The notes: generated by a model from the letters alone, not told the origin. A stretch of 64,000 bases of DNA from Peribacillus muralis (GCF_001645685.2 NZ_CP017080.1:2717036-2781035), one strand, 5' to 3'; positions 18,266-26,640 are shown, numbered from the stretch's first letter. A program made the numbers and translations.

Positions 18266-18394
18266 CTAGTATATCATTCGATTATTTAGCCAGTAAATAA
18301 GAAATTTTATATCGGTTATATTCCCGACTGTCCCATACATTGTTATTACGACTGTATCGCCTAATTTAAATTTCGGCTGTTTCTTCTTGCCCAT
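18266..18394 (-). pseudogene. yodN: yodN, N-terminal part
   Basis: ATG at 18394 with GGGGGATG 8 bases upstream. The 42-codon frame starts MGKKKQPKFKLGDTVVITMY and reads GTVGNITDIKFL through the 19-bp repeat, then diverges into element sequence and stops at 18266. The first 32 residues are the missing start of the YodN fragment at 10539-11170. The gene is cut at codon 32 of about 242. Confidence 0.88.
18300..18318. other. Attachment-site half (direct repeat) of the integrative element
   Basis: Second copy of the 19-base repeat also found at 11152-11170; here it lies within the N-terminal yodN fragment, 59 bases upstream of the recombinase start. Confidence 0.85.
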
Positions 18395-18793
18395 AAGAGA
18401 CATCCCCCAATATGGTCCTTATCGTTTGATTAGTAAATTATATGCACAAACAAACAGGGAGGTTAATGGAAAAGGGAGGGCTCTTTGCTCATTTAGATGA
18501 GTAAGTTGCTACACTTCCCATCCGTTGCCTACAATTGGAGGTTTCGTATTTTGAGCGTTTCTTCCCGCTCCAGACACTCGCCTTTGCCACAGTGGAAATT
18601 CATATCCACAGAAACTCGCGCGCTAGTTCAGGCAAAAGGGAAGTACAGTCGTAAGAAAGTGTGTGCATTCATGAAGGAAAAAAGGAAGGAAGGAAGGCAG
18701 GAGGATGGAACGAAAACTCGAAGTGGACGTATAATCGGAAAAATGGCATGTATAACAAAAAAATCAAAAGGGACCCGGATTTGCACATAACCC
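18395..18793. repeat. IS-end-like remnant and low-complexity DNA between yodN and the IS3 element
   Basis: The part at about 18490-18640 (TTCCCGCTCCAGACACTCGC and flanks) resembles the left-end region of the IS1182 family at 11590-11740, strongly decayed. It is followed by a purine run with GGAAGGAAGGAAGG near 18680. No convincing gene is present. Confidence 0.4.
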
Positions 18794-18825
18794 TGTCAAG
18801 TAGACAATAAAAAAAAGAGTGTTTT

Positions 18826-19692
18826 TTAAGCTGCGGCCTTTTCTCGATATTCAATTGGGGAAAGGCCGTTGAATTTCTCTTGAAAGCGTGCCGTATTGTA
18901 AAACTCTATATACTCTTGAATAGCTAGATAAGCCTGGTCTGCTGTTTTTGGACATAGTAAATATAACTTTTCTGTTTTTAAATGTGAGAAGAAGCTTTCT
19001 ATACACGCGTTGTCGTGACAATTGCCACGACGAGAGTGGCTTCCTCGAATGCCGAGTTCCTTCACCTGATTTTCATATGCTTTCGTCGTATATTGGAATC
19101 CTTGATCTGAGTGCAGGAGAGCCCCCTTGCTAAATGGCTTGCCCCTTAGCTGATTTAGCGTATTATGAACCAATTCAAGGTCGTTTCGTGTAGAAACTTC
19201 CCATGCAACAATTTCATTATTATACAAATCTAAAACGGCGGAAAGGTAGGCAAACGTGTCTCCAATCCGTACATAGGTTATATCTGTTACTAACTTATGA
19301 AACCTCATCTCTGCGTGGAATTCACGATTTAAGACATTATGAAATACAACGGACCCTCTTCGACCGTAGAAAGGACGTTTCTTCCGAATGACAGATTGAA
19401 CACCCAGGTCTCTCATCAATCGACGAACACGTTTATGGTTTACAACGATTCCTTCTCTGGACAAAGCTCGAGTCATCCGTTTATATCCGTAGTAGGGGTG
19501 TAGCTTATGGATGGCTAAAATATGTTCTTTGATCCATAGATTTTTCTCAAGTCGCAGAGAACGAGCAGACTGTGTCTTCCTCCATTTGTAGTATCCAGCC
19601 CTTGAAACTTCAGCGATTTTTAATAGCCACGCAAGTGGGTACGTTTTCCTCAAACCATCGATTATTTGAAACCTTTCGGCTTTCAGGACCAT
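18826..19692 (-). CDS. IS3-family transposase OrfB (DDE integrase domain)
   Basis: 288 aa as an independent frame, but probably made as a -1 frameshift fusion to OrfA. An HTH_21 domain (HPYYGYKRMTRALSREG) precedes the rve core with the DDE residues in VTDITYVRIGD, LHSDQGFQY and CHDNACIESFFSHLKTE. The C-terminus has the usual FNGLSPIEYRE block. It overlaps orfA by 10 bases. A poly-A slippery stretch AAAAAAG at about 19719-19725 lies upstream, and reading through it at -1 joins KK to AQSKSAWKGMVL. Confidence 0.92.
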   Translation of the reverse strand: MVLKAERFQIIDGLRKTYPLAWLLKIAEVSRAGYYKWRKTQSARSLRLEKNLWIKEHILAIHKLHPYYGYKRMTRALSREGIVVNHKRVRRLMRDLGVQSVIRKKRPFYGRRGSVVFHNVLNREFHAEMRFHKLVTDITYVRIGDTFAYLSAVLDLYNNEIVAWEVSTRNDLELVHNTLNQLRGKPFSKGALLHSDQGFQYTTKAYENQVKELGIRGSHSRRGNCHDNACIESFFSHLKTEKLYLLCPKTADQAYLAIQEYIEFYNTARFQEKFNGLSPIEYREKAAA

Positions 19693-19985
19693 TCCTTTCC
19701 ATGCAGATTTGGATTGCGCTTTTTTAAATAATTCACCTGTGCTTTAAGATAGGCATTTTCCTCTTCTACACTAGAAAAATTCTTACGGTTCCATACACCA
19801 CGTTGATCTTCAAAAGACTCATTATTCTGCACTTTCTTTACCCAACTCGCTATCTGTGCATCACTTTTAATACCAAAACGGTCACGAATCTGACGATATG
19901 ACCAGCCTTCCTCCACCTTCAGACGAACCACTTCTCTCTTTAATTCTTCTGTATATGTTTGAAACGTTTGCCCCTTTTTTGCCAT
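19683..19985 (-). CDS. IS3-family OrfA (helix-turn-helix)
   Basis: 100 aa from the ATG at 19985 behind GGAGGGGA; a longer in-frame extension to 20078 has no ribosome site. It contains the HTH that binds the IS ends (YTEELKREVVRLKVEEGWSY, DRFGIKSDAQIASWV) and a short leucine-zipper-like helix (VEEENAYLKAQVNYLKK). The slippery AAAAAAG sits in its last codons. Confidence 0.9.
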   Translation of the reverse strand: MAKKGQTFQTYTEELKREVVRLKVEEGWSYRQIRDRFGIKSDAQIASWVKKVQNNESFEDQRGVWNRKNFSSVEEENAYLKAQVNYLKKRNPNLHGKEWS

Positions 19986-20094
19986 ATGAAAAATCCCCTC
20001 CAGATAGACAGTTAAGAACATTTTATCATGTTCTCTTTTTTCTCTGTCTACCTGTAGGGGATAATACCAATTGTTCATTCCGGGCCCCCTTTTT

Positions 20095-21861
20095 TCAATT
20101 GATGAGCCGGTTCGTAGTGGGGATGATGAGGGTCACTTTCGTCCCTAGCGAGTAGGTGCTTTCAATTAGGAATTTCCCTTTCAATTCCTCCATGATCTGA
20201 ATGCACGTCGCAATCCCCAGCCCGTTTCCATCCGGCTTTGTCGTGTAAAAAGGCGTGCCGATATTTTTTAAATTATCGGGACTGATTCCATTGCCATCAT
20301 CAATCACGGTTAACATAACAGACTGTGATCCGGCGGTTTGCCGTATTTCAATACGTCCCCTAGAATCGATGGCTTCACAAGAATTATTCAGCACATTCAA
20401 TAATACCTGTCGAAGCCGGTTTCTATCGGTATGAACAAAGACCGACTTCGTCACTTTATTGATTATTTCTACATGAGAACTCGGAATTGAAGAAGTATAG
20501 ATATCCAGTATTTCATCCAGGAAATCCTTCAGATCAAGTTTCTCCCATTCCAATTGATGCGGTTTTGCCAAATCCAATAGCTGGCTCACAAATACATTGA
20601 CCCGTTCCACTTCAAGAAGCATGACGTCACTATACTTTTCTATTAACGCTTTGTCATGATCCTGACTCTTCAACAGTTGGAAAAAACCCTTTATTGTTGT
20701 CAAGGGGTTCCTGATTTCATGGGCAACACCTGCGGCAAGCTGGCCAACATACTTTAACTTTTCAGTCCTTATGATTTCCCTTTCGCGATCTTCAATCGTC
20801 TCCATCATTCTCAGAAAAGCAACGTTCAATTTTTCCATTTCCTCAAAGCTACTATTCTCGGAAGTGATGAATTCCTTTCCATCTATAAAGTCCTCTGTTG
20901 CTTCGACGAGGCCTTGGACGGGCCTGACAATCGATTTCGTAAGAAGATAGACTGCAAGGATGATCGATACAAACACGATGCTATAAATCGTTAAATAGCG
21001 TGTCAATAGGTCATTCAATGGCTGGAACACTTGTTTTTTACTTGCCCCTACCACTACAAACCATTTATTCTCCGTCTGTGCTATCGTATGGATAGGCTGA
21101 ATGGAATAAATTTTCTCGCCATTCTCTGCACTGTAGAGTTTATCCGATGAGGAAGCTTCCAACAGTTTTCCTTTGGTTAAACCCATTTCATCCAAGGCGG
21201 AATTTTGAATGACACCATGCGGATCCTTTTTGGAGATCATGATGCCTTCTTGGTTCATCATGAAGAAATCCACAGGGTATTTATCGCTCACTTCATTAGC
21301 CTTTTTCTCCATCATCTCCCAAAGCCCTTCCAATCGGAATGCCGGAGACACGACACCGATCAAATTCCCAGCAGGATCATGCACCGGTGCACTTAAGGCA
21401 ATGATCGGCTCCGAGTAAGCACGGGTTTTATAGACGTCGGAAAGGAATTCATGCCCCTCCATGGCTTCTTTAAACCATATTCTATTGGAGAGGTTATCTC
21501 CAATCATTTTATTGGAGGTATCTGCCGTTACATTTCCTTTTAAGTCCAGAAATAACATTCCGTAATAATTCCCTTTTGCTTCGATGAACTTCTTAAGTTC
21601 AACTGACTTCTCTTCTTTTGTAGAGTGAGGGTCCATGATTACCGAATTTGTACTCATCAGCTTTACATCACTGATCCGTTCGTTCAAGTAGCTATATGTT
21701 TCATTGACAATATTGAATGAGCCTGCATTCAAGGCATTGTACGCTTCTTTTTCAAGCAGTGAACGTTGTGATTCATAGGAGATGACTCCCAAGATCAGGA
21801 GAGGAGCACTTGCAATAAGTAGGGAATAAAGCAAAATACGGGTTTGAAGGCTCTTAATCAT
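20095..21861 (-). CDS. Membrane sensor histidine kinase (dCache, HAMP, HisKA), sporulation-kinase-like
   Basis: 588 aa. Membrane helix 1 (about 8-28), extracytoplasmic dCache sensor (about 35-280), helix 2 (about 288-310), HAMP-like linker, and a dimerisation/phosphoacceptor helix with His381 in GQLAAGVAHEIRNPLTTIKG. The ATPase domain follows with an N box (LLNVLNNSCEAID) and G boxes (IDDGNGIS, GNGLGIAT). The H-box wording is that of the KinA-E phosphorelay kinases. No response regulator is adjacent, which also fits a Spo0F partner. yozE lies 14 bases upstream on the same strand. B. subtilis has no kinase at this spot. Confidence 0.92.
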   Translation of the reverse strand: MIKSLQTRILLYSLLIASAPLLILGVISYESQRSLLEKEAYNALNAGSFNIVNETYSYLNERISDVKLMSTNSVIMDPHSTKEEKSVELKKFIEAKGNYYGMLFLDLKGNVTADTSNKMIGDNLSNRIWFKEAMEGHEFLSDVYKTRAYSEPIIALSAPVHDPAGNLIGVVSPAFRLEGLWEMMEKKANEVSDKYPVDFFMMNQEGIMISKKDPHGVIQNSALDEMGLTKGKLLEASSSDKLYSAENGEKIYSIQPIHTIAQTENKWFVVVGASKKQVFQPLNDLLTRYLTIYSIVFVSIILAVYLLTKSIVRPVQGLVEATEDFIDGKEFITSENSSFEEMEKLNVAFLRMMETIEDREREIIRTEKLKYVGQLAAGVAHEIRNPLTTIKGFFQLLKSQDHDKALIEKYSDVMLLEVERVNVFVSQLLDLAKPHQLEWEKLDLKDFLDEILDIYTSSIPSSHVEIINKVTKSVFVHTDRNRLRQVLLNVLNNSCEAIDSRGRIEIRQTAGSQSVMLTVIDDGNGISPDNLKNIGTPFYTTKPDGNGLGIATCIQIMEELKGKFLIESTYSLGTKVTLIIPTTNRLIN

Positions 21862-21875
21862 CCTTCGACTCCTCC

Positions 21876-22118
21876 CTATTCCTGATCTCCCTGCAGGAGT
21901 CCTTCTTCAATTTGGACATATTGGTCCCACGCTTGATCAAATACAGTCATACTCTCGAGATAGTCTGCGTTCAGTTCCAAATAACTGCTCACTTCATGAT
22001 AATCAGTCGACTGTTTTGGAAAGCCGTGATCCTCATATGCATGATTGGCAAATTTAGTGATGGCGTCCATTTCCTTCGGTTGACGAAACTTCATTAAATA
22101 TAAATAAAATGGTCTCAT
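21876..22118 (-). CDS. yozE: YozE-family protein
   Basis: 80 aa; the motifs FYLYLMKFRQPKE, FANHAYEDHGFPKQSTDYHE and SSYLELNADYL match the YozE_SAM_like family, a small helical bundle of unknown function. The ATG is preceded by AGGGGGGG at 10 bases. The kinase gene follows after 14 bases, so the two are likely co-transcribed. Position between yodN and yokU is as in B. subtilis. Confidence 0.93.
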   Translation of the reverse strand: MRPFYLYLMKFRQPKEMDAITKFANHAYEDHGFPKQSTDYHEVSSYLELNADYLESMTVFDQAWDQYVQIEEGLLQGDQE

Positions 22119-22395
22119 AGTGTCGAGCCCCCCCTAAAAATAACGATGATTCCTGCTTAAATATATCGGAATCTTCCTCTTCCGTCCACTCTTTTGAAAT
22201 TCCAACCGATGGTTCTTGTTGTTTTATGGAGAAACAACGTTTTTTACCAGGAATTTCAATCTAATGACATTCAAGTCTTACAGCAAGGAATTGATTGATT
22301 CCTTTTCGTTTTTTCGGGGGCGGTCAGACCTGTCGGGATGATTGGGAGATTGACTATTCGAGCATCAGCCATTGCTTTCCGTAGTGCATGAATGG

Positions 22396-22455
22396 AAAAA
22401 ACCCTTCATTCAGGAGAAGTGATGGACACTCGTTCTTCCCTAAATGAAAGGTTTT
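22396..22455 (-). terminator. Terminator of the kam/yod cluster after yokU
   Basis: Long imperfect stem ACCTTTCATTTAGG / CCTGAATGAAGGGT with a 30-base loop, followed on the minus strand by TTTTTTCC. Confidence 0.75.
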
Positions 22456-22479
22456 CATATGATCGATATTCAGCCACCC

Positions 22480-22767
22480 TTAAGAAAAGTCAAAGTAGTT
22501 ACGTTTCAACAACCTTTTCATACCCATTAACTCACTGTACTTTGTCTGTTTTTCAAGCTGCTTCGAATCGATCAAGAACAGTTGATCTTCAATTTCCTTC
22601 ACAATTTCGTCACTTTGAAAAAGAGCATCGCATTCCGCACAATGAGAGGAAGGAGTTTCAGTAATTTCTATCGCTCTCGTGCCATCCGGCAATTCCCAGT
22701 ATACGGTCCCATTGATCGCCGTCAGTTTTCCCTTCTCGCACCATGGACACTTCTCCATACTATTCAT
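22480..22767 (-). CDS. yokU: YokU-family zinc-ribbon protein
   Basis: 95 aa. The metal-binding pairs CPWC near the start and CAEC near residue 44 indicate a zinc ribbon like the YgiT/MqsA N-terminal fold. TVYWELPDGTRAIEITETPS and LLKRNYFDFS are YokU signatures. The function is unknown. It overlaps the end of kamA by 8 bases, so it is translationally coupled and last in the operon; a terminator follows. Confidence 0.9.
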   Translation of the reverse strand: MNSMEKCPWCEKGKLTAINGTVYWELPDGTRAIEITETPSSHCAECDALFQSDEIVKEIEDQLFLIDSKQLEKQTKYSELMGMKRLLKRNYFDFS

Positions 22768-24169
22768 CCCCCTTTGGCTTGCTCTTTTGTTGCTGGGCCT
22801 GGAATTTCTTCTCCTTTAACAAATCCCGCTTTTCCCGCTGGTTTTTCAATGAAGCGTGCTCTGGATTAGTCACATAATTTTCCCTTCGGTTCATCCGTTT
22901 CAGTCCTTCAGGCACTAAATTGAATTGCTTGTCGTTCATTAAACCGGATAAGCCAATATCTGACCGTTTTTCTTCCATATCCGGATAAACTCCTTTGAAA
23001 TAGTCATCTGCCAAACCAGGAGTATAATGCTCGGGTTCTGGATAGGTGGTTATTACGCCCTCAAAATTGCGCAAAACGGTTTTAGTTGGAGACTGCGAGA
23101 GGATATAATTCGGCTGGAGCGTGATTTTTCCTCCCCCTCCTGGTGCATCGACTACGAATGTAGGTACAGCGTACCCGGATGTATGTCCCCTGAGCCCTTC
23201 AATGATTTCAATCCCTTTTGATATGGGTGCCCGGAAGTGCCCGATTCCTTCCGAAAGGTCGCATTGATAAATATAGTAAGGACGGACACGAATTTTGACT
23301 AGGTCATGCATCAGCTTCTTCATGATGGCGACACTGTCATTTATGCCTGCCAAAATGACGGCCTGATTGCCGACAGGGACACCTGCATCGGCAAGCATCT
23401 CACACGCTTTTTTCGACTCTTCGGTAATTTCTATTGAAGTGTTGAAATGGGTATTCAGCCAAACCGGATGATATTTTTTTAAAATCGCACATAAATTCTC
23501 CGTGATCCTTTGAGGAAAGACGACAGGTGCCCGGGTTCCGATCCTGATTATTTCAACATGAGGGATCTCCCTTAAGTTTTTGAGGATATATTCCAGGATC
23601 GTGTCATTGATCAGCAGCCCATCCCCTCCGGATATAAGCACATCCCGTACGGCTGGTGTGTCGCGTATATAGCCGATTGCCGCATCCAATTGTTTTTTAG
23701 GTACACCCATGCCGATTTGCCCTGAAAAACGTCTTCTCGTACAATACCGGCAGTACATGGAGCACTGATTCGTCACCAGGAAAAGGACTCGATCAGGATA
23801 TCTATGGGTCAGACCGGGAACAGGAGAGTCCTCGTCTTCGTGTAAGGGATCTTCCATGTCGTATTTGGTTTTATGCATCTCCTCCGAAATCGGAACCGAT
23901 TGCATCCTAATTGGACATCGCGGATCATCTTTATTCATTAACGAGGCATAGTAAGGCGTAATGTTCAGCGGAATCGTTTTAGTGGAAATCCTAACTCCCT
24001 CTTCTTCATCGGGAGTTAGATCGATCACTTTCTTCAAATCATCGACTGTGCGGATCGTGTTCGTAAGCTGCCACAGCCAATTATTCCATTGTTCTTCGGT
24101 TACATCTTTCCATAGCTCGATATCTTTCCAATCACGCTCTGGCTTATATAAGTCAAATAACATGGTCAT
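22760..24169 (-). CDS. kamA: Lysine 2,3-aminomutase (radical SAM, PLP)
   Basis: 469 aa. It interconverts L-alpha-lysine and L-beta-lysine. The radical-SAM cysteines are Cys136, Cys140 and Cys143 in NQCSMYCRYCTRRR. GGDGLLINDTILEYIL and RIGTRAPVVFPQRI follow, and the PLP lysine lies in ILSQSPTKTVLRNFEG. A sigma-54 promoter lies upstream and yokU overlaps downstream. With yodP (ablB) next in the cluster, one product route is N-epsilon-acetyl-beta-lysine; the whole cluster instead suggests lysine breakdown. A Lys/Glu-type specificity shift cannot be excluded, but length and motifs fit KamA. Confidence 0.95.
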   Translation of the reverse strand: MTMLFDLYKPERDWKDIELWKDVTEEQWNNWLWQLTNTIRTVDDLKKVIDLTPDEEEGVRISTKTIPLNITPYYASLMNKDDPRCPIRMQSVPISEEMHKTKYDMEDPLHEDEDSPVPGLTHRYPDRVLFLVTNQCSMYCRYCTRRRFSGQIGMGVPKKQLDAAIGYIRDTPAVRDVLISGGDGLLINDTILEYILKNLREIPHVEIIRIGTRAPVVFPQRITENLCAILKKYHPVWLNTHFNTSIEITEESKKACEMLADAGVPVGNQAVILAGINDSVAIMKKLMHDLVKIRVRPYYIYQCDLSEGIGHFRAPISKGIEIIEGLRGHTSGYAVPTFVVDAPGGGGKITLQPNYILSQSPTKTVLRNFEGVITTYPEPEHYTPGLADDYFKGVYPDMEEKRSDIGLSGLMNDKQFNLVPEGLKRMNRRENYVTNPEHASLKNQREKRDLLKEKKFQAQQQKSKPKGDE

Positions 24170-24197
24170 ACCTCCTGAGTTATGATAGTAGTATTAA

Positions 24198-24215
24198 ATG
24201 CAAGAGAGGTGCCAA
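24198..24215 (-). promoter_or_regulatory. Sigma-54 (-24/-12) promoter of kamA
   Basis: On the minus strand TTGGCACCTCTCTTGCAT, a full match to the consensus (TTGGCAC, 5 bases, TTGC). The GG and GC dinucleotides are exactly 10 bases apart. It lies about 30 bases upstream of the kamA ATG. The adjacent gene encodes a sigma-54 activator. Confidence 0.92.
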
Positions 24216-24247
24216 AATGACCCAGAAAATTTCCATTACCCATAAAA

Positions 24248-24282
24248 AAATCCAGTCTGCAGCGATTGCATCCGGATTCTTT
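24248..24282 (-). terminator. Terminator after the sigma-54 activator gene
   Basis: GAATCC...GGATTT pairing with an inner GCA/TGC pair and a T run on the minus strand. It separates the activator from the sigma-54 promoter of kamA. Confidence 0.55.
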
Positions 24283-24287
24283 TGCAT

Positions 24288-25670
24288 TCAAATAAATTTC
24301 CTGATTTTATATTGCAGCGTCTGCCGCGGAATCTGCAATAGCTTCGATGCCTGAAAAACATTTCCGTTTGTATGAAGCAGTGCATCGGTAATCAATTTTG
24401 TTTCCATCTCAAGCATCGCTTCTCGAAGCGGAAGGATATTTTCAGGTGGAGATGATCGTTTCCTTAATAACTGTGGCAAATCTTCAAGAATCAAGATTTC
24501 CTGCTCGGCATGGTTCATCATGAATTCTATTGTATGTTTCAGCTCCCTTACATTCCCCGGCCATTGGTACCGCTGAAAAAAGACCCTGGTCTCCTCATCG
24601 ACTCCTTTCATGTCGATTCCTAATTTCCTATTATACAGGGATACGAAATGCTCCGTAAGAAGCTCGATATCTCTCGCTCGCTCCCTTAACGGAGGCAGCT
24701 CGTAACTCAATACATTCAACCGATAAAATAAGTCTGGTCTAAGTTTATTTTCCGAAACGGCCTTATTGGGATCGATATTCATCGCTGCCATGATCCTGAC
24801 ATCCACCTGGACGCTTCCAGTGCCCCCTATCCTCCTGATGGATCCATCTTCGAGCACGCGCAGTAGCTTCGCCTGCAAGTCAATCGGCATTGACTGCAAT
24901 TCATCCAGAAACAAAGTTCCGCCATGGGCCAATTCAAATAATCCTTTCCGCTCCAAAGCACCGGTGTAGCTTCCTTTAGCCGTTCCGAACAGGAGTGATT
25001 CCAGCAACTCTCCTGGTAATGCTGCACAGTTTTGGGCAATGAACGGCTCTTTCCGGCGGCCGGAATCTCTATGGATGCTTTGGACAAAAAGCTCTTTTCC
25101 TACACCGCTCTCCCCATAAACCAAAACAGATGAAGAAGAGCGGGCAGCCTTCTTCCCTTTTGATATCAAGCTTTTGAATTGCGGATCGCTCGTTAAGATT
25201 TCCGCGAATGAATGCAAATGGCCGTGCTCCGTTTTCTTTTCAGGATTCTTACTTGTCTTGAGCGAGCTCTCCAGGTCTGCTAACCTCTCCGATAATTGCT
25301 TTATGCTTGAATAATCCTTGGCAATTTCAATTGCACCTACGATAACCCCGTCAACCTTTATCGGGAGGGTCGTGTTCAGCGTCTCTATGATTCGCCCATG
25401 TGCATTTACATAGGACTGGTTATAGTTGTGAATAGGTTTTTCGGATTTGATGACCCGCAGTAATGTGGATGATTTATGATTTAATGATGGAAATGCTTCC
25501 AGCAATGGTTTCCCGAGCACTTCCCTTCTTTTCATACCGTCATGATTGGCTGCAACCCCGTTATAAAAAATGGTCTGCCCTTTTGGATCTATCACATGAA
25601 TTCCTTCATCGATCGAATCCAATATTGCTTCAAGTACCTCGCGTGTATTAAATGATTCACTTGGCAACAT
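24288..25670 (-). CDS. Sigma-54-dependent transcriptional activator (PAS, AAA+, Fis-type HTH)
   Basis: 460 aa from the ATG at 25670, chosen for the GAGGAGGG just before it; a longer frame to 25772 would overlap yodP by 22 bases. PAS domain at about 10-120 (GIHVIDPKGQTIFYNGVAA). AAA+ domain with Walker A GESGVGKE, the sigma-contact loop GSYTGA in place of GAFTGA, GTLFLDELQ and an arginine finger region. A Fis-like HTH lies at the end (GNVFQASKLLQIPRQTLQYKI). It probably senses a lysine-pathway signal and drives kamA from the promoter at 24198. It resembles RocR-type regulators of bacilli. Confidence 0.92.
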   Translation of the reverse strand: MLPSESFNTREVLEAILDSIDEGIHVIDPKGQTIFYNGVAANHDGMKRREVLGKPLLEAFPSLNHKSSTLLRVIKSEKPIHNYNQSYVNAHGRIIETLNTTLPIKVDGVIVGAIEIAKDYSSIKQLSERLADLESSLKTSKNPEKKTEHGHLHSFAEILTSDPQFKSLISKGKKAARSSSSVLVYGESGVGKELFVQSIHRDSGRRKEPFIAQNCAALPGELLESLLFGTAKGSYTGALERKGLFELAHGGTLFLDELQSMPIDLQAKLLRVLEDGSIRRIGGTGSVQVDVRIMAAMNIDPNKAVSENKLRPDLFYRLNVLSYELPPLRERARDIELLTEHFVSLYNRKLGIDMKGVDEETRVFFQRYQWPGNVRELKHTIEFMMNHAEQEILILEDLPQLLRKRSSPPENILPLREAMLEMETKLITDALLHTNGNVFQASKLLQIPRQTLQYKIRKFI

Positions 25671-25750
25671 ATCCCTCCTCAAGTACATACTTGCTATATG
25701 TATATGAGGAAATGCCGAAAACTTGCCATGAACCGCCGGATATTTGGCAG

Positions 25751-26599
25751 TCAGGTGTAATTTTTCACCCATAGATTCATGTCTTCAAGTTTATCGAAAA
25801 TGTAACAATTATTGGCCAAACGCCCACGATATGAATAGCCATACTGATGCAGTGCCGCATTCATCCCGAACGAGAGCGACCTGGCAATGGAATAGATGCA
25901 GTAAATTTCATGTGAAATTAAGTAGTCTTCAATTCTTGCAATCAAATGCTTCATCAAACCATACTGCCGATGTTCCGGCAAAGTGGCACAATCCGTGATT
26001 TCTGCATTATGGTAAAAAGCATCAATCTCAGCTGAAGCGGCACTGACAAGCTTCCCGTCATGAAGGTAGATATAAAACACCGTTCCGTTTTCGATGCATT
26101 TTTTTACATAGGCCGGATCATCCATCGGAGTGGGATACACCTCGAAGATTTTGCCATACAACTGTGCCAGCTGCTTGGAATCTGACAGCTCCGCTTTGCG
26201 TACTTGATAAGCGGAAGGGGGGGCATCCAGCATTGATTTGAGCGGCAGCGCCAAAACATCGTTGAGGATTCGATCTTCCCTAGCCCATCCGTCACTGTTA
26301 CGCCGTTCATTCCTGGTATATTTAACAAGGAAGAAGCAGTCGCTCCCCAAAAAGAACTTATCAATGCTGCCTTCATATAAGAAGCCCCGTGAGAGCAATT
26401 CCTGCATATTTTCCTTGCGTGTTTTGAAGATGATCTTCTCGGCTGCCATCTCATTGGCCACCTTTAAGGACTCTTCGAGGCATTCTTGAAAATGACCGAG
26501 ATAATCCTCCACCCTGACCCGCTTATTAAAATGATCGATCGTCAAATGTATGGTGCTTCGTTGCTTTTGGATTTTTCTTTCAATGATTCCCGTTTCCAT
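25751..26599 (-). CDS. ablB: Beta-lysine N6-acetyltransferase
   Basis: 282 aa, GNAT fold in the C-terminal half (about 135-270: YQVRKAELSDSKQLAQLYGK, then EITDCATLPEHRQYGLMKHL with the acetyl-CoA loop). The N-terminal half is specific to the AblB/YodP family. It uses acetyl-CoA to acetylate the epsilon-amine of beta-lysine produced by KamA. Within the cluster it follows yodQ after an 80-base gap holding a hairpin, and precedes the sigma-54 activator. Confidence 0.88.
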   Translation of the reverse strand: METGIIERKIQKQRSTIHLTIDHFNKRVRVEDYLGHFQECLEESLKVANEMAAEKIIFKTRKENMQELLSRGFLYEGSIDKFFLGSDCFFLVKYTRNERRNSDGWAREDRILNDVLALPLKSMLDAPPSAYQVRKAELSDSKQLAQLYGKIFEVYPTPMDDPAYVKKCIENGTVFYIYLHDGKLVSAASAEIDAFYHNAEITDCATLPEHRQYGLMKHLIARIEDYLISHEIYCIYSIARSLSFGMNAALHQYGYSYRGRLANNCYIFDKLEDMNLWVKNYT

Positions 26600-26640
26600 T
26601 CATCTCGCTCCTTCCACATCCATTCTCCATTGTAACAAAA

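Larger units (their letters stand above)
11152..18318. mobile_element. Integrative element (about 7.15 kb) with large serine recombinase, inserted in yodN
   Basis: The element is bounded by 19-bp direct repeats that split yodN. Contents from left: a 42-aa peptide, an IS1182-family copy with a dead transposase, an 83-aa protein, a secreted 145-aa protein, a 55-aa membrane peptide, decayed coiled-coil genes, an IS3 transposase fragment, a replication-like protein and a 492-aa serine recombinase next to the right repeat. The DNA is visibly more AT-rich than its flanks. No capsid or tail genes are present, so it is a defective prophage or a small integrative element. An excision factor was not recognised. 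Confidence 0.85.
18794..20056 (-). mobile_element. IS3-family insertion sequence, apparently intact
   Basis: Two overlapping reading frames (orfA, orfB) lie between imperfect terminal inverted repeats, TGTCAAGTAGACAATAAAAA at 18794 and the complement of TACAGGTAGACAGAGAAAAA ending at 20056. The DDE residues are intact. A target duplication could not be fixed because the outermost bases of the two ends differ. Confidence 0.82.

Noticed and set aside
18497..18790. 97-codon frame with many Lys/Arg
   Set aside because: Lies in IS-relic and simple-repeat DNA, no ribosome site.
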